Assembly (NCBI GenBank): GCA_965200465.1
Contig: OZ241358.1
Coordinates: forward strand, 3,038,001-3,102,000
DNA: 64,000 nucleotides
Direction: 5' to 3'
From: Azophilus sp965200465
Lineage (GTDB): Bacteria > Pseudomonadota > Gammaproteobacteria > Pseudomonadales > Azotimanducaceae
How positions within the stretch are numbered: the first letter of the stretch is position 1; each line of letters starts with the position of its first letter. The notes under the pieces were generated by a model. It worked only from the letters and a program-made list of their open reading frames with translations, made no database searches and was not told where the DNA came from. The translations under genes were made by a program, and so were the position numbers. This document shows positions 27,623-36,018 of the stretch, one piece after another.

Positions 27623-28774
27623 ATGGCCGAAGCCTACATCATTGACGCTCTGCGCACGCCCACGGGCCGGCGCCGGGGCGGGCTTGCCGAGCTGCACCCG
27701 GCCGACTTGGGCGGCCATGCGCTCAAAGCCTTGGTGGAGCGCAATCAGGTGCCGCCGGACGACTATGAGGACGTGATGTTCGGCTGCGTTGACACCATTG
27801 GACCGCTGGCCGGGGACATCGCCCGCACCTGCTGGCTGGCGGCGGGGCTGCCGCTGCATGTGCCGGGGGTGACCATAGACCGGCAGTGCGGCTCCTCCCA
27901 GCAGGCGGTGCATTTCGCCGCCCAGGCGGTGATGAGCGGCACCTGCGATGTGGTGGCCGCCGGCGGTGTGCAGGCCATGAGCCAAATTCCCATCTCCGCG
28001 GCCATGCTGGCCGGCCGGGAATACGGCTTCGGAGACCCCTTCACCGGCTCCCCGGGCTGGGTGGAGCGCTTCGGCGACGGCCTCGTCAGCCAATTCAACT
28101 CGGCGGAAATGATCGCCGAGAAATGGGGCTTCTCCCGGCGGGATCTGGAGCAATTCGCCCTCACCTCCAATCAACGCGCCTGCAACGCCATTGACGGCGG
28201 GCGCTTTGACCGGGAAGTCGCGCCCATCAATGGCGTGGCGATGGACGAGACGCCGCGCCGCGGCACCAGCCTGCAGGCGATGGCGGAACTGAAGCCCCTG
28301 CAGGAAGGGGGGCGCATCACCGCGGCGGTGTCCAGCCAGACCTGCGACGCCGCCGCCGCCCTGCTGATCTGCTCCGAGGCGGCGGTGGCCCGCCATGGCT
28401 TGGCGCCGCGCGCCCGCATCCACCACATCAGCGTGTTGGCCGACGACCCCGTCTGGATGCTGACCGCCCCCATCTCCGCCACGGCCCGGGCGATGGAGAA
28501 GGCCGGCATGACGCTGGATCAAATCGATCTGGTGGAAATCAACGAAGCCTTCGCCCCGGTGGTGCTGGCTTGGTTGGCGGAGACCGGCTACGACCACGGC
28601 AAAACCAACGTCAACGGCGGTGCCATCGCCTTGGGCCATCCCTTGGGCGCCACCGGCGCCAAGCTGATGACCACCCTGCTGCATGAACTCGAACGCACCG
28701 GCGGTCGCTGGGGCCTGCAAACCATGTGCGAAGGCGGCGGGCAGGCCAACGTCACCATCATCGAGCGGCTTTGA
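27623..28774 (+). CDS. fadA6: FadA6-like acetyl-CoA acyltransferase (thiolase)
   Basis: A 383-residue thiolase. The nucleophile Cys lies in IDRQCGSSQQAV, with the GHPLGATGAK histidine and the C-terminal CEGGGQAN cysteine. FadA6 cleaves the 3-oxo CoA ester formed after ring C opening (methyl-dioxodecanedioyl-CoA), releasing acetyl-CoA. GAGGGAGAA precedes the ATG. An SDR gene starts two bases after its stop, so the two are one operon. It is in the C/D-ring section, which favours FadA6 over a general beta-ketothiolase. Confidence 0.83.
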   Translation: MAEAYIIDALRTPTGRRRGGLAELHPADLGGHALKALVERNQVPPDDYEDVMFGCVDTIGPLAGDIARTCWLAAGLPLHVPGVTIDRQCGSSQQAVHFAAQAVMSGTCDVVAAGGVQAMSQIPISAAMLAGREYGFGDPFTGSPGWVERFGDGLVSQFNSAEMIAEKWGFSRRDLEQFALTSNQRACNAIDGGRFDREVAPINGVAMDETPRRGTSLQAMAELKPLQEGGRITAAVSSQTCDAAAALLICSEAAVARHGLAPRARIHHISVLADDPVWMLTAPISATARAMEKAGMTLDQIDLVEINEAFAPVVLAWLAETGYDHGKTNVNGGAIALGHPLGATGAKLMTTLLHELERTGGRWGLQTMCEGGGQANVTIIERL

Positions 28775-28776
28775 GC

Positions 28777-29658
28777 ATGACAGGATTGTGCGCCGGGCGG
28801 ACCGCCATTGTCACCGGCGCCGGCAGCGGATTGGGCAAGAGCTACGCCTTGGCCTTGGCGGCCGCCGGAGCGAACGTGGTGGTCAACGACGTCAACCCAA
28901 GCACCGCCGCCGCAACGGTGGCGGAAATCCAAGCCGCCGGCGGCCAAGCCCTGGCCAACAGCGACGACATCAGCTCCCACGAACGTGCTGGGCGCATCTT
29001 GCAGGCGGCGCTGGACGCCTACGGAGACCTCCATGCGGTGGTCAACAACGCCGGCATCTGCCGGGACCGCATGTTCGCCAGCCTTGCGGAGGAGGAATGG
29101 GATGCGGTCATCGCCGTTCACTTGAAGGGGCACTTCTGCCTGTCCAGCCATGCGGCCCGGCATTGGCGCGCCAAGTCCAAGAGCGGCGAGGCGGTCAGCG
29201 GGCGCATCATCAACACCAGTTCCGGCGCCGGGCTGCTCGGCTCCGTCGGCCAATCCAACTATTCGGCGGCCAAGGGCGGCATCCTGAGCTTGACGCTGGT
29301 GCAGGCCGCGGAACTCGGACGCTACGGCGTCACCGCCAACGCCCTCGCGCCTCAAGCCCGCACCGGCATGACCGAAACGGTCTTTGCGGAAATGATGAAG
29401 GCACCCGAGGACGGCGGCTTTGACCGCTACCACCCGGACAACGTCGCGCCCTTGGTGGTGTGGCTGGCCAGCGAAGCGGCCGGCGGCGTGACCGGACGCT
29501 GCTTCGAGATCTTCGGCGGCAGGATATCCATAGCCGACGGCTGGCGCAGCGGCCGTGAGCATGACAAAGGCGCCCGCTATGAGGCGGAGGAGCTTGGCGA
29601 ATTGATCCGTATGCTCATGGACGACTGTGCAGCGCCGGAACCGGTTTACGGCGCTTGA
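28777..29658 (+). CDS. Short-chain dehydrogenase/reductase, steroid cluster
   Basis: A 293-residue SDR with TGAGSGLGKS, NNAG, an active-site serine in NTSSGAGLLG and YSAAK. The sequence resembles peroxisomal multifunctional enzyme (HSD17B4-type) SDR domains and the actinobacterial SDR beside fadA6. 3-hydroxyacyl-CoA dehydrogenation in the final HIP beta-oxidation is likely; this is inferred. The ATG at 28777 immediately follows the fadA6 stop. A roughly 40-residue C-terminal tail beyond the fold is typical of this subgroup. Confidence 0.85.
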   Translation: MTGLCAGRTAIVTGAGSGLGKSYALALAAAGANVVVNDVNPSTAAATVAEIQAAGGQALANSDDISSHERAGRILQAALDAYGDLHAVVNNAGICRDRMFASLAEEEWDAVIAVHLKGHFCLSSHAARHWRAKSKSGEAVSGRIINTSSGAGLLGSVGQSNYSAAKGGILSLTLVQAAELGRYGVTANALAPQARTGMTETVFAEMMKAPEDGGFDRYHPDNVAPLVVWLASEAAGGVTGRCFEIFGGRISIADGWRSGREHDKGARYEAEELGELIRMLMDDCAAPEPVYGA

Positions 29659-29683
29659 GCAGTGCCTAGCTCGTCCTTTGACA

Positions 29684-29808
29684 GTGGGATGAACATCTAA
29701 AATGAACCGAGAAAATTCAAGGATAGTGGGAATATCCGCATTCCAAAGGCGTAAAAAGAACGCTTGGATGGGAAAAATGCAAGCCCTCAACGAACTTTGG
29801 AATGACCC
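29684..29808 (+). repeat. Dispersed repeat, copy A
   Basis: About 125 bases that align without gaps to the reverse complement of 38994-39118, differing at roughly one position in eight. Both copies sit in noncoding sequence, next to ipdF here and upstream of the TRAP dctP gene there. The second half of each could read as a short peptide beginning MNRE, but substitutions do not clearly favour synonymous sites. A MITE-like or fossil element is most likely. Confidence 0.65.
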
Positions 29809-29876
29809 TGTGCTCCTGCACACATCTTTGCGGCCTTGCGCATGTCCCTGACGGAGTCACTTGCAGGGCTGGAATA

Positions 29877-30662
29877 ATGCGGGATCTATCGACTCCACCG
29901 GAATATCCCGCCAGCCACAATCTGCTGGCGGGGCGCAAGGTGGTCATCACCGCCGCCGCCGGCACCGGCATCGGCTACGCCGCCGCCAAGCGCTGCATGG
30001 AGGAAGGCGCGCAGGTGCTGATGTCCGACATCCATGAAGCGCGTTTGCAGGCGTCGGCAAAGCGCCTGCAGGCGGAAACGGGCGCAAGCCCGGCGGCCCA
30101 ACTTTGCAACGTCACCGTCCAAGAGGACGTGGATGCGCTGTTCGCAACTGCGGCGGCAACCTTCGGGACGGTGGATGTCGTCATCAACAACGCCGGCCTC
30201 GGCGGCACCGCCAACCTGGTTGACATGACGGATGAGCAGTGGTCCCTAGTGCTGGACGTCACCTTGAACGGCGCCTTCCGCATGACGCGGGCGGCCATGC
30301 AAGCCATGCGCGGAGACGGCGGCGTGATCGTCAACAACGCCTCGATCTTGGGCTGGCGGGCGCAGCAGGGGCAAGCGCACTACGCCGCCGCCAAGGCCGG
30401 GGTGATGGCGCTGACCCGCTGCGCCGCCTTGGAAGGCGCCGAGTTCGGCGTGCGCGTCAACGCCGTGGCACCCAGCTTGGCGATGCATCCCTTCCTGGCC
30501 AAGGTGACCACCGAGGACTTGCTGCGCGAACTGGAGGCCAAGGAAGCCTATGGACGCGCCGCCGAAGTCTGGGAGGTGGCCAACGTCATGGTGTTCCTGG
30601 CCAGCGACTACTCGTCCTACATGACCGGGGAGACGCTGTCCGTCTCCAGCCAGCGGGCGTAG
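29877..30662 (+). CDS. ipdF: IpdF-like SDR of HIP catabolism
   Basis: A 261-residue SDR with the unusual cofactor loop VVITAAAGTGIG, which is distinctive of IpdF, then NNAG and YAAAK. IpdF oxidises the 5-hydroxy group of the hydroxy-indanone CoA intermediate. ATG 29877 gives the family N-terminus; the frame is open from 29802 but that part is not conserved-looking. A dispersed repeat lies about 70 bases upstream. The MaoC gene follows 125 bases downstream. Confidence 0.82.
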   Translation: MRDLSTPPEYPASHNLLAGRKVVITAAAGTGIGYAAAKRCMEEGAQVLMSDIHEARLQASAKRLQAETGASPAAQLCNVTVQEDVDALFATAAATFGTVDVVINNAGLGGTANLVDMTDEQWSLVLDVTLNGAFRMTRAAMQAMRGDGGVIVNNASILGWRAQQGQAHYAAAKAGVMALTRCAALEGAEFGVRVNAVAPSLAMHPFLAKVTTEDLLRELEAKEAYGRAAEVWEVANVMVFLASDYSSYMTGETLSVSSQRA

Positions 30663-30787
30663 GAGCAAGGTCGCGCAATGTGCGGCGGTCCTTGGCGATT
30701 GATTGCCGTCCCGCAATGCGGTTGCCTTGCAGTGCAGTCCCGCAGAGGGCGATCCAAGGCCCTGATTGCGGCAACGGACGCCTTGCG

Positions 30788-31258
30788 ATGTTTGGGCCGT
30801 TGGCCATGAAGCTCGAAGTCTCTTTGCCGGAACTCGAAAATGCCGTCGGCCGCCGCCTCGGCCCCACTGACTGGCTGCTCATGGACCAGCCGCGCATCGA
30901 CAAGTTCGCCGCCGCCACCGACGACCATCAGTGGATTCACGTTGATGTCGAGCGGGCCAAGCAGGGGCCGTTCGGCGGCACCATCGCCCACGGCTACCTG
31001 ACGCTGGCCTTGGTGAACAAATTCCTGCCCGAATTGATCGAGGTGCAGGGGGCTTCCATGGGCGTCAACTACGGCTGCGGCAAGGTGCGCTTTCCGGCGC
31101 CGACGCCATGCGGATCGCGCATCAGGGGGTTGGGCGAAGTAACCGAGGTCAGGCCGGTGCAAGGCGGCCGGCAGATGGTCGTGCGGGTCACGGTGGAGTT
31201 GGAGGGGCAGGAGCGGCCCGCCTGCGTTGCCGACACCATCAGCCGCTTCTACAGCTAG
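30788..31258 (+). CDS. MaoC-family (R)-specific enoyl-CoA hydratase
   Basis: A 156-residue hot-dog-fold hydratase with the catalytic block FAAATDDHQWIHVD and the GTIAHGYLTLAL helix. It hydrates trans-2-enoyl-CoA esters and probably serves side-chain or HIP beta-oxidation here. ATG 30788 has GGACG upstream; ATG 30806 (starting MKLEV) is closer to the usual family start and is equally possible. The stop overlaps the convergent membrane-protein gene by four bases. Confidence 0.85.
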   Translation: MFGPLAMKLEVSLPELENAVGRRLGPTDWLLMDQPRIDKFAAATDDHQWIHVDVERAKQGPFGGTIAHGYLTLALVNKFLPELIEVQGASMGVNYGCGKVRFPAPTPCGSRIRGLGEVTEVRPVQGGRQMVVRVTVELEGQERPACVADTISRFYS

Positions 31259-32796
31259 TCTGGCGGCGCATCCGGTTGCCGCTGCCGATGCAGCCGCCAG
31301 TCGGCGTTTTCAGCCTCCAGCCGAAACGCCTCGTCCAGATAGCCGCCGTAGATCTCCAGCAGCAACGCCGTGGACTTCGGCTCCAACGGGCGCTTGGGCT
31401 GCATGGCGCACTGCACGTCCGCAAACAGGGACGCACCCGCCGGCGCCCCCTCGCGGCTGATGGAGCGGCTTGCATGCACCGCCCACAAAAAGCTCCTTGA
31501 CGGCGGCAGCGCCAGCAGGGCGGCAAATGGCTGCGCAAAGTCCAAGGCCGCCGCCGTCTCGCAAGGGGGCTGCGCCGAACGCAGCAACGCAACGCCGCTA
31601 TGCAGCGTTCGCACATATTCCACGCCGTTGCCGGACCAAGTGTGGATTAGCCCAACCCTAGGCGCCGCGACCTCTTGGTATCGACCCCAAGCGTCGCCGC
31701 CTAGGCGGGTGATGTTGACGTGAAAAGCGGTTGCAACGGCTTGCCCGGCCATTTGCGGCAGCAGGAAAAGCGCCATCAGGCCAAGCATGGCGGATGGATG
31801 CGGCCGCCAAGGCATGGCGACCCAGCGCTCATGCCGCCCTTGGCTCAAGGCGGACGCCTGCACGAACGTCGGCAGCAGCGCCAAGGCGCTGGCCATCTGC
31901 GCGTTCTGCGCCGCCACCACTGCGCAGGCCGCCACGCCAAAGGCGGGCATGGCGGCGTCCTGCAGCGCCGCGCCCTTGCGCATCGTCAGGGCGCAGGCCA
32001 GCGCCGCCAGTGCGTAAAGCGGCCAAGTCGAGAGTAGGTTGAGGCGGAACATCAGCGGCCAAACCACCCCCGCTGCCTGAACAGTCGTCCAGACGTCCTG
32101 AAGGTAGGGTAGGACCATGCCGGTGGCGGCTTGCACGGACGCAAGGATGGCGGCAAAAACGGCCAATCCCACCGCCGCGCCCCGGACGAAGCGCTTCAGC
32201 AACACCCCAACGCCAACCACAAAGGCGAAGGCGGCGACGAAGTAGGACATTTTCAGAAAGCACAGAAACAGCAGAACCGCGGCGACGACTGCGGCGTCGG
32301 TCCGCCATCCCCCGCTCCGCCGCACGGAGACGCCGAGCAACAACAACACCGCCAACGCGGCCCAACCCCAGCGGTTGTAAAAGCCGATGTGCGTGGCCAT
32401 GCCGGCGCCGTCGCCCGGATTCCAAGGGACGCACACCATGCCGAAAACCGCCGCTAGGAACAGCACTGCAACGCCGCGCGTCGCCCGCCCGCGCAAGGCT
32501 GCCCAAGCCAGCGTCAGCATGGGCGCGGCGACGAGTGCGCCGGCCGTCTCCAACGCCCCGGCGTATTGCCCGGCCAGCCGCGCCCCTAGATAGGGGATGA
32601 AGTAGGCCACCGCGCCTACGGGGGTATGGAAGTCCACATGGGGCAGCCGCCCGCGCTGCAAGGCGTTGATCCAGTCGAAAAACGTGAACAGGTCGGTGAA
32701 TCCGTAACCCTGCACCGTCGCCGCCGGCAGCGCGAAGAGCGCAAAGCCGAGCGCGGCCAAAGCGCTGGCGAACGCCGCGGTGGGCCAATCCCGCAC
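31255..32796 (-). CDS. Polytopic membrane protein, GT-C-like
   Basis: A 513-residue protein with about ten hydrophobic segments in the first 380 residues, then a soluble C-terminal region. The first loop after the N-terminal helix, GFTDLFTFFDWINALQRGRLPHVDFHTPVGA, has the acidic and aromatic character of GT-C glycosyltransferases, which use lipid-linked sugar donors. No confident family can be named. It ends 4 bases inside the convergent MaoC gene and begins 4 bases after dctM. Confidence 0.6.
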   Translation of the reverse strand: MRDWPTAAFASALAALGFALFALPAATVQGYGFTDLFTFFDWINALQRGRLPHVDFHTPVGAVAYFIPYLGARLAGQYAGALETAGALVAAPMLTLAWAALRGRATRGVAVLFLAAVFGMVCVPWNPGDGAGMATHIGFYNRWGWAALAVLLLLGVSVRRSGGWRTDAAVVAAVLLFLCFLKMSYFVAAFAFVVGVGVLLKRFVRGAAVGLAVFAAILASVQAATGMVLPYLQDVWTTVQAAGVVWPLMFRLNLLSTWPLYALAALACALTMRKGAALQDAAMPAFGVAACAVVAAQNAQMASALALLPTFVQASALSQGRHERWVAMPWRPHPSAMLGLMALFLLPQMAGQAVATAFHVNITRLGGDAWGRYQEVAAPRVGLIHTWSGNGVEYVRTLHSGVALLRSAQPPCETAAALDFAQPFAALLALPPSRSFLWAVHASRSISREGAPAGASLFADVQCAMQPKRPLEPKSTALLLEIYGGYLDEAFRLEAENADWRLHRQRQPDAPPD

Positions 32797-32800
32797 CGCC

Positions 32801-34123
32801 TTAGCCTCCGTAGAACCGCTGCGGCAGCCAGAGCGCGATTTGCGGGAAGGCCATCACCAAGGCCAGGGCGAGGCACATCACCAGCACGAAGGGGGTGATG
32901 GATTTGTAGATGTCCAGCAGGCTGATTTCCGGCGGGGCCATGGCCCGCATCAGGAACAGGTTGTAGCCGAACGGCGGCGTCATGTAGGCCACTTGGCAGG
33001 TGATGGTGTAGAGCACGCCGTACCAGATGGGGTCGAAGCCGAGGGCCACCGCCAGCGGAACGTACAGCGGCGCGACTATGACCAACATGGCCGTGTCGTC
33101 CAGAAACATGCCCATCACTAAATAGGAAAGCTGCATCATGAGCAGCACCGCCAAGGGGCTTAGCTGCCAGTGCTCAATGAACAGCGCCTCGATCACCTTG
33201 ACCGCGCCCAGCCCGTCGAACACCGCGCCGAAGCACAGCGCCGCCAGGATGATCCACAGGAACATGCAGCTAATGCCCAACGTCCTGCGCAGCGTGTCCT
33301 CCAGCACCTGCCGGGTCAGGCGGCCCTTGGCCAGGGCGGCAAGGGTGGCGGCGGCGGCGCCGACCGCGGAGCTTTCGACGAGGCTGGTCACGCCCAGCAG
33401 GAACAGCCCGGTCATTGCGAAGAAAATCAACAGCGGCAGAATGCCGGAGCGCAGCAGCTGCAGCTTTTCCGCCAAGGGCAGCCGCCGCTCCGCGGCCGGC
33501 AGGGGCGGCCCCAGATTGGGCTGAAGCCGGCAGCGGATGACGATGTAGAGGACGAACAGCCCCGCTAAGAGCAAGCCGGGAAACACCCCAGCCAACCATA
33601 GCTGGCCCACTGGCTGCCGGGCGATCATTCCGTACAGCACCAGCACCACGCTGGGCGGCACCAGGATGCCGAGGGAGCTGCCGGCCTGCACCACGCCGGT
33701 GATCATCACCTTGTCGTAGCCGCGCCGCAGCATCTCCGGCAGGGCGATGCTGGCGCCGATGGCCATGCCCGCCACGCTCAAGCCGTTCATCGCCGATAGC
33801 ACCACCATCAGGCCGATGGTGCCTATGGCCAAGCCGCCTTTGAGCGGCCCGAACCAAACATGGAAGGCGCGGTACAGGTCCCCGGCAATGCCGGATTCCG
33901 ACAGCATGTAGCCCATGTAGATGAACATCGGCAGGGTCAGCAGCGCATACCAGTTGAACAGCTTGAAGGCGGCGCTGAAAGGCAACTCCACCCCGCCCAC
34001 GCCCCACAACGCCAAGGCGAAGACGGTGGCCACGAAGCCGATGACGCCGAACACCCGCTGGCCGGTTAGCAGCAGCAGCAGCATGGAGGCGAACATCAAA
34101 AAGCCGATGAGTTCGTAGCTCAT
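32801..34123 (-). CDS. dctM: TRAP transporter large permease DctM
   Basis: A 440-residue protein with 12 or more hydrophobic segments. Family blocks GMAIGASIALPEMLRRGYD, VQAGSSLGILVPPSVVLVLYG and QVAYMTPPFGYNLF are visible. It forms the channel of a periplasmic-binding-protein-dependent, ion-driven uptake system for carboxylates. The ATG overlaps the dctQ stop (ATGA). The substrate-binding gene dctP lies 3.7 kb upstream, beyond an inserted defence module, instead of beside dctQ. Confidence 0.92.
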   Translation of the reverse strand: MSYELIGFLMFASMLLLLLTGQRVFGVIGFVATVFALALWGVGGVELPFSAAFKLFNWYALLTLPMFIYMGYMLSESGIAGDLYRAFHVWFGPLKGGLAIGTIGLMVVLSAMNGLSVAGMAIGASIALPEMLRRGYDKVMITGVVQAGSSLGILVPPSVVLVLYGMIARQPVGQLWLAGVFPGLLLAGLFVLYIVIRCRLQPNLGPPLPAAERRLPLAEKLQLLRSGILPLLIFFAMTGLFLLGVTSLVESSAVGAAAATLAALAKGRLTRQVLEDTLRRTLGISCMFLWIILAALCFGAVFDGLGAVKVIEALFIEHWQLSPLAVLLMMQLSYLVMGMFLDDTAMLVIVAPLYVPLAVALGFDPIWYGVLYTITCQVAYMTPPFGYNLFLMRAMAPPEISLLDIYKSITPFVLVMCLALALVMAFPQIALWLPQRFYGG

Positions 34124-34659
34124 GGGATGGGCCTGCCCCGCGCCGCCGCCAAGTCCTTGAAGAACAGGGCGACCACCTGCGCCAGCATCAGCGCGATGCC
34201 GCAGGTCATGAGAATCTTGATCGGCGCCATGGGCGGCGCCCAAACCGAGTAGTTCCTCTGGTTGTACTCCAAGGCGTACTGCGCACTCGATACGCCGCCG
34301 TAGAGCAGCACCGCCAAATAGACGACGAGGCCGACGGCGGTGATGCAATCGAGAATGGCCTTGGTCTTCGGCGACCAACGGCTGTGCAGCAGGTCCATCC
34401 TGACGTGGGAGTCCAGCTGCATGGAGTAGCCGCCGCCGAGCAGGTAATAGGCCGCCAAGGTCATCTGCGCCACCTCCACGGACCAAATGAGGGGCGCGTC
34501 AAAAAGGGTGCGGGAAAGCGCCGAGTGCAGCAGCACGCCCATGATGACGAACACCAAGTACATGGCGCACCGCCCGATGGCGCGGTTCAGGCGGTCAATT
34601 GCGCGGACGTAGCCGAGAATGAAGGAGGACAATGCCAAGTTAGGACATCGATCTAACAA
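34120..34659 (-). CDS. dctQ: TRAP transporter small permease DctQ
   Basis: A 179-residue protein with four transmembrane segments and the conserved VRMDLLHSRWSPKTKAILD loop of DctQ. The start is uncertain: the TTG at 34659 overlaps the end of the AbiEii-like gene by seven bases, and no strong ribosome binding site is visible for it or for nearby TTG codons. It is coupled to dctM downstream. The promoter for dctQM may have been altered by the insertion between it and dctP. Confidence 0.88.
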   Translation of the reverse strand: MLDRCPNLALSSFILGYVRAIDRLNRAIGRCAMYLVFVIMGVLLHSALSRTLFDAPLIWSVEVAQMTLAAYYLLGGGYSMQLDSHVRMDLLHSRWSPKTKAILDCITAVGLVVYLAVLLYGGVSSAQYALEYNQRNYSVWAPPMAPIKILMTCGIALMLAQVVALFFKDLAAARGRPIP

Positions 34660-35381
34660 GCGAGCATGGCTGGTTCATGGCCAGGCGCTGAAAGCCGTGC
34701 CGCCTGTGGGGGCAAATTTCGCGCCGGTGCTCTAAACCTCGCCACCGCTTTTTCCAACTGCCGCTTGACCGCACCCGTCATCGCCCCCGTAGGAGATGGA
34801 GCCCGCTCAAACCAAGCCACCGATGCAATGGCGTGATGTGCCGGCACTTCCCCGGGGTACAAGGCTTCCATCACCGCCACAGCGCGTTCCAAGGTTTCTC
34901 CCAACGACAGCAATGCCGCCAAGTCGACCAAGTCGTCCTCCAAGTTGCGCTGGTGGCACACGGCCAGCTTGAAGCCAGCCAAATCCGTGGTTGAGGCGAT
35001 TCTTGGCCCTATGTCCGCCGCCACCGGCAGGGAGAAGCGGGGCTTGTCCACACCGCCGAAGAAGGACACCTTGACGCCATTCGCATTGCCGCGAACTGGC
35101 ACTGGCACCGACACCGTCAAGGTTTCCCGTTCATTTTGCAGCCGCGGCCAGCGTTCGGGCAGGGACAACGAAGCCATGATCTGTTTCTTGTCAGCTTCTG
35201 ACATGGCCTCGGAACTGAACAGGTCGAAGTCAACCGAAATCCTGTGCCCCCCATGCAAAGCCACTGCCGTGCCGCCGTACAACACGAATTGCTCCCTAGT
35301 GAAGGTCAACTGCTTGAACAGCTCCCGCTGAGCTCGGGGCAACAGGTCCAAGTGCAGGGTTGGGGGGGATTGCGCACTCAT
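34653..35381 (-). CDS. AbiEii/AbiGii-type nucleotidyltransferase toxin family protein
   Basis: A 242-residue nucleotidyltransferase with the canonical LYGGTAVALHGG and HRISVDFDLF motifs (GG-(S/T) and DxD metal ligands). Family members are type IV toxins or abortive-infection factors that modify tRNA or other targets. Its ATG overlaps the stop of the upstream small gene (ATGA), the usual arrangement for a toxin and its partner. It lies at one edge of a defence module between dctP and dctQM. Confidence 0.85.
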   Translation of the reverse strand: MSAQSPPTLHLDLLPRAQRELFKQLTFTREQFVLYGGTAVALHGGHRISVDFDLFSSEAMSEADKKQIMASLSLPERWPRLQNERETLTVSVPVPVRGNANGVKVSFFGGVDKPRFSLPVAADIGPRIASTTDLAGFKLAVCHQRNLEDDLVDLAALLSLGETLERAVAVMEALYPGEVPAHHAIASVAWFERAPSPTGAMTGAVKRQLEKAVARFRAPARNLPPQAARLSAPGHEPAMLAC

Positions 35382-35839
35382 GGAGGCCATGGAATGGCGG
35401 CGGGGTCCGGTGTGTCGGCAGGCAACTCCCCGCAGGCGATGCGCAGGCTCAGCACCGTGGGCAGGGGGCGTTGCGCCGACGCGCCGAACAACCGCAGGTG
35501 CCAATAGTTCCACAGCTTGGGGCTGAAGTGCCCTGGCGGGGCGTGGTGCAGGGCGATTCTGAACGGGCGTTCGCCGAACAGGTTGAAGGCTTTGTTTATC
35601 AGGTTCAATTCGCCGTGCCCCATGAGGTCGCAGAGCATGGCGACGCCGTGGCGGGAGCGACCGATGCGGTCTTCGGGCAGGCCCCGCCAAGTGCTCGCCA
35701 TCTCTATCTCGCGCAATTCAGGCAGGCGCTCCGGCGGGCAGGACGCCTGCAAATCCAAAGCAGGCTGTTTCTTGGGATTGGGGCAAGCGCTAGGCGGGGT
35801 GAGGCACTGACCGAGCGGTGCTGCGGCATCCGGGTTCAT
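35378..35839 (-). CDS. Hypothetical partner of the AbiEii-like protein
   Basis: A 153-residue protein of unrecognised family, coupled by four-base overlap to the nucleotidyltransferase gene. ATG 35839 is a guess: the frame is open to 35971. The C-terminal half, from MGHGELNLINKAFNLFGERPF onward, contains HFSPKLWNYWHLRLFGAS, rich in aromatic residues. By position it would be the antitoxin or AbiEi-like regulator, but no winged-helix motif was recognised. Confidence 0.55.
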   Translation of the reverse strand: MNPDAAAPLGQCLTPPSACPNPKKQPALDLQASCPPERLPELREIEMASTWRGLPEDRIGRSRHGVAMLCDLMGHGELNLINKAFNLFGERPFRIALHHAPPGHFSPKLWNYWHLRLFGASAQRPLPTVLSLRIACGELPADTPDPAAIPWPP

Positions 35840-36018
35840 TGGCGAGGCGCTCCAACTGCACAACGGAATTTTACGGCAAATCAAAATCAGTTTTAGGGCA
35901 AATTCCGGGCCATTCCCGCAAAGCGGACTTGGTGAATTCGCGTGGTGACCAAGCTCTAGGTTGCGTTGCAACGGATTGCGTGTTTGCCAAAAGACGTCCC
36001 GACGTCTATGCTGAGGCT

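Noticed and set aside
28588..29823. 411-residue frame spanning antisense SDR and the dispersed repeat
   Set aside because: Runs through a repeat and antisense to coding sequence; not a real gene.
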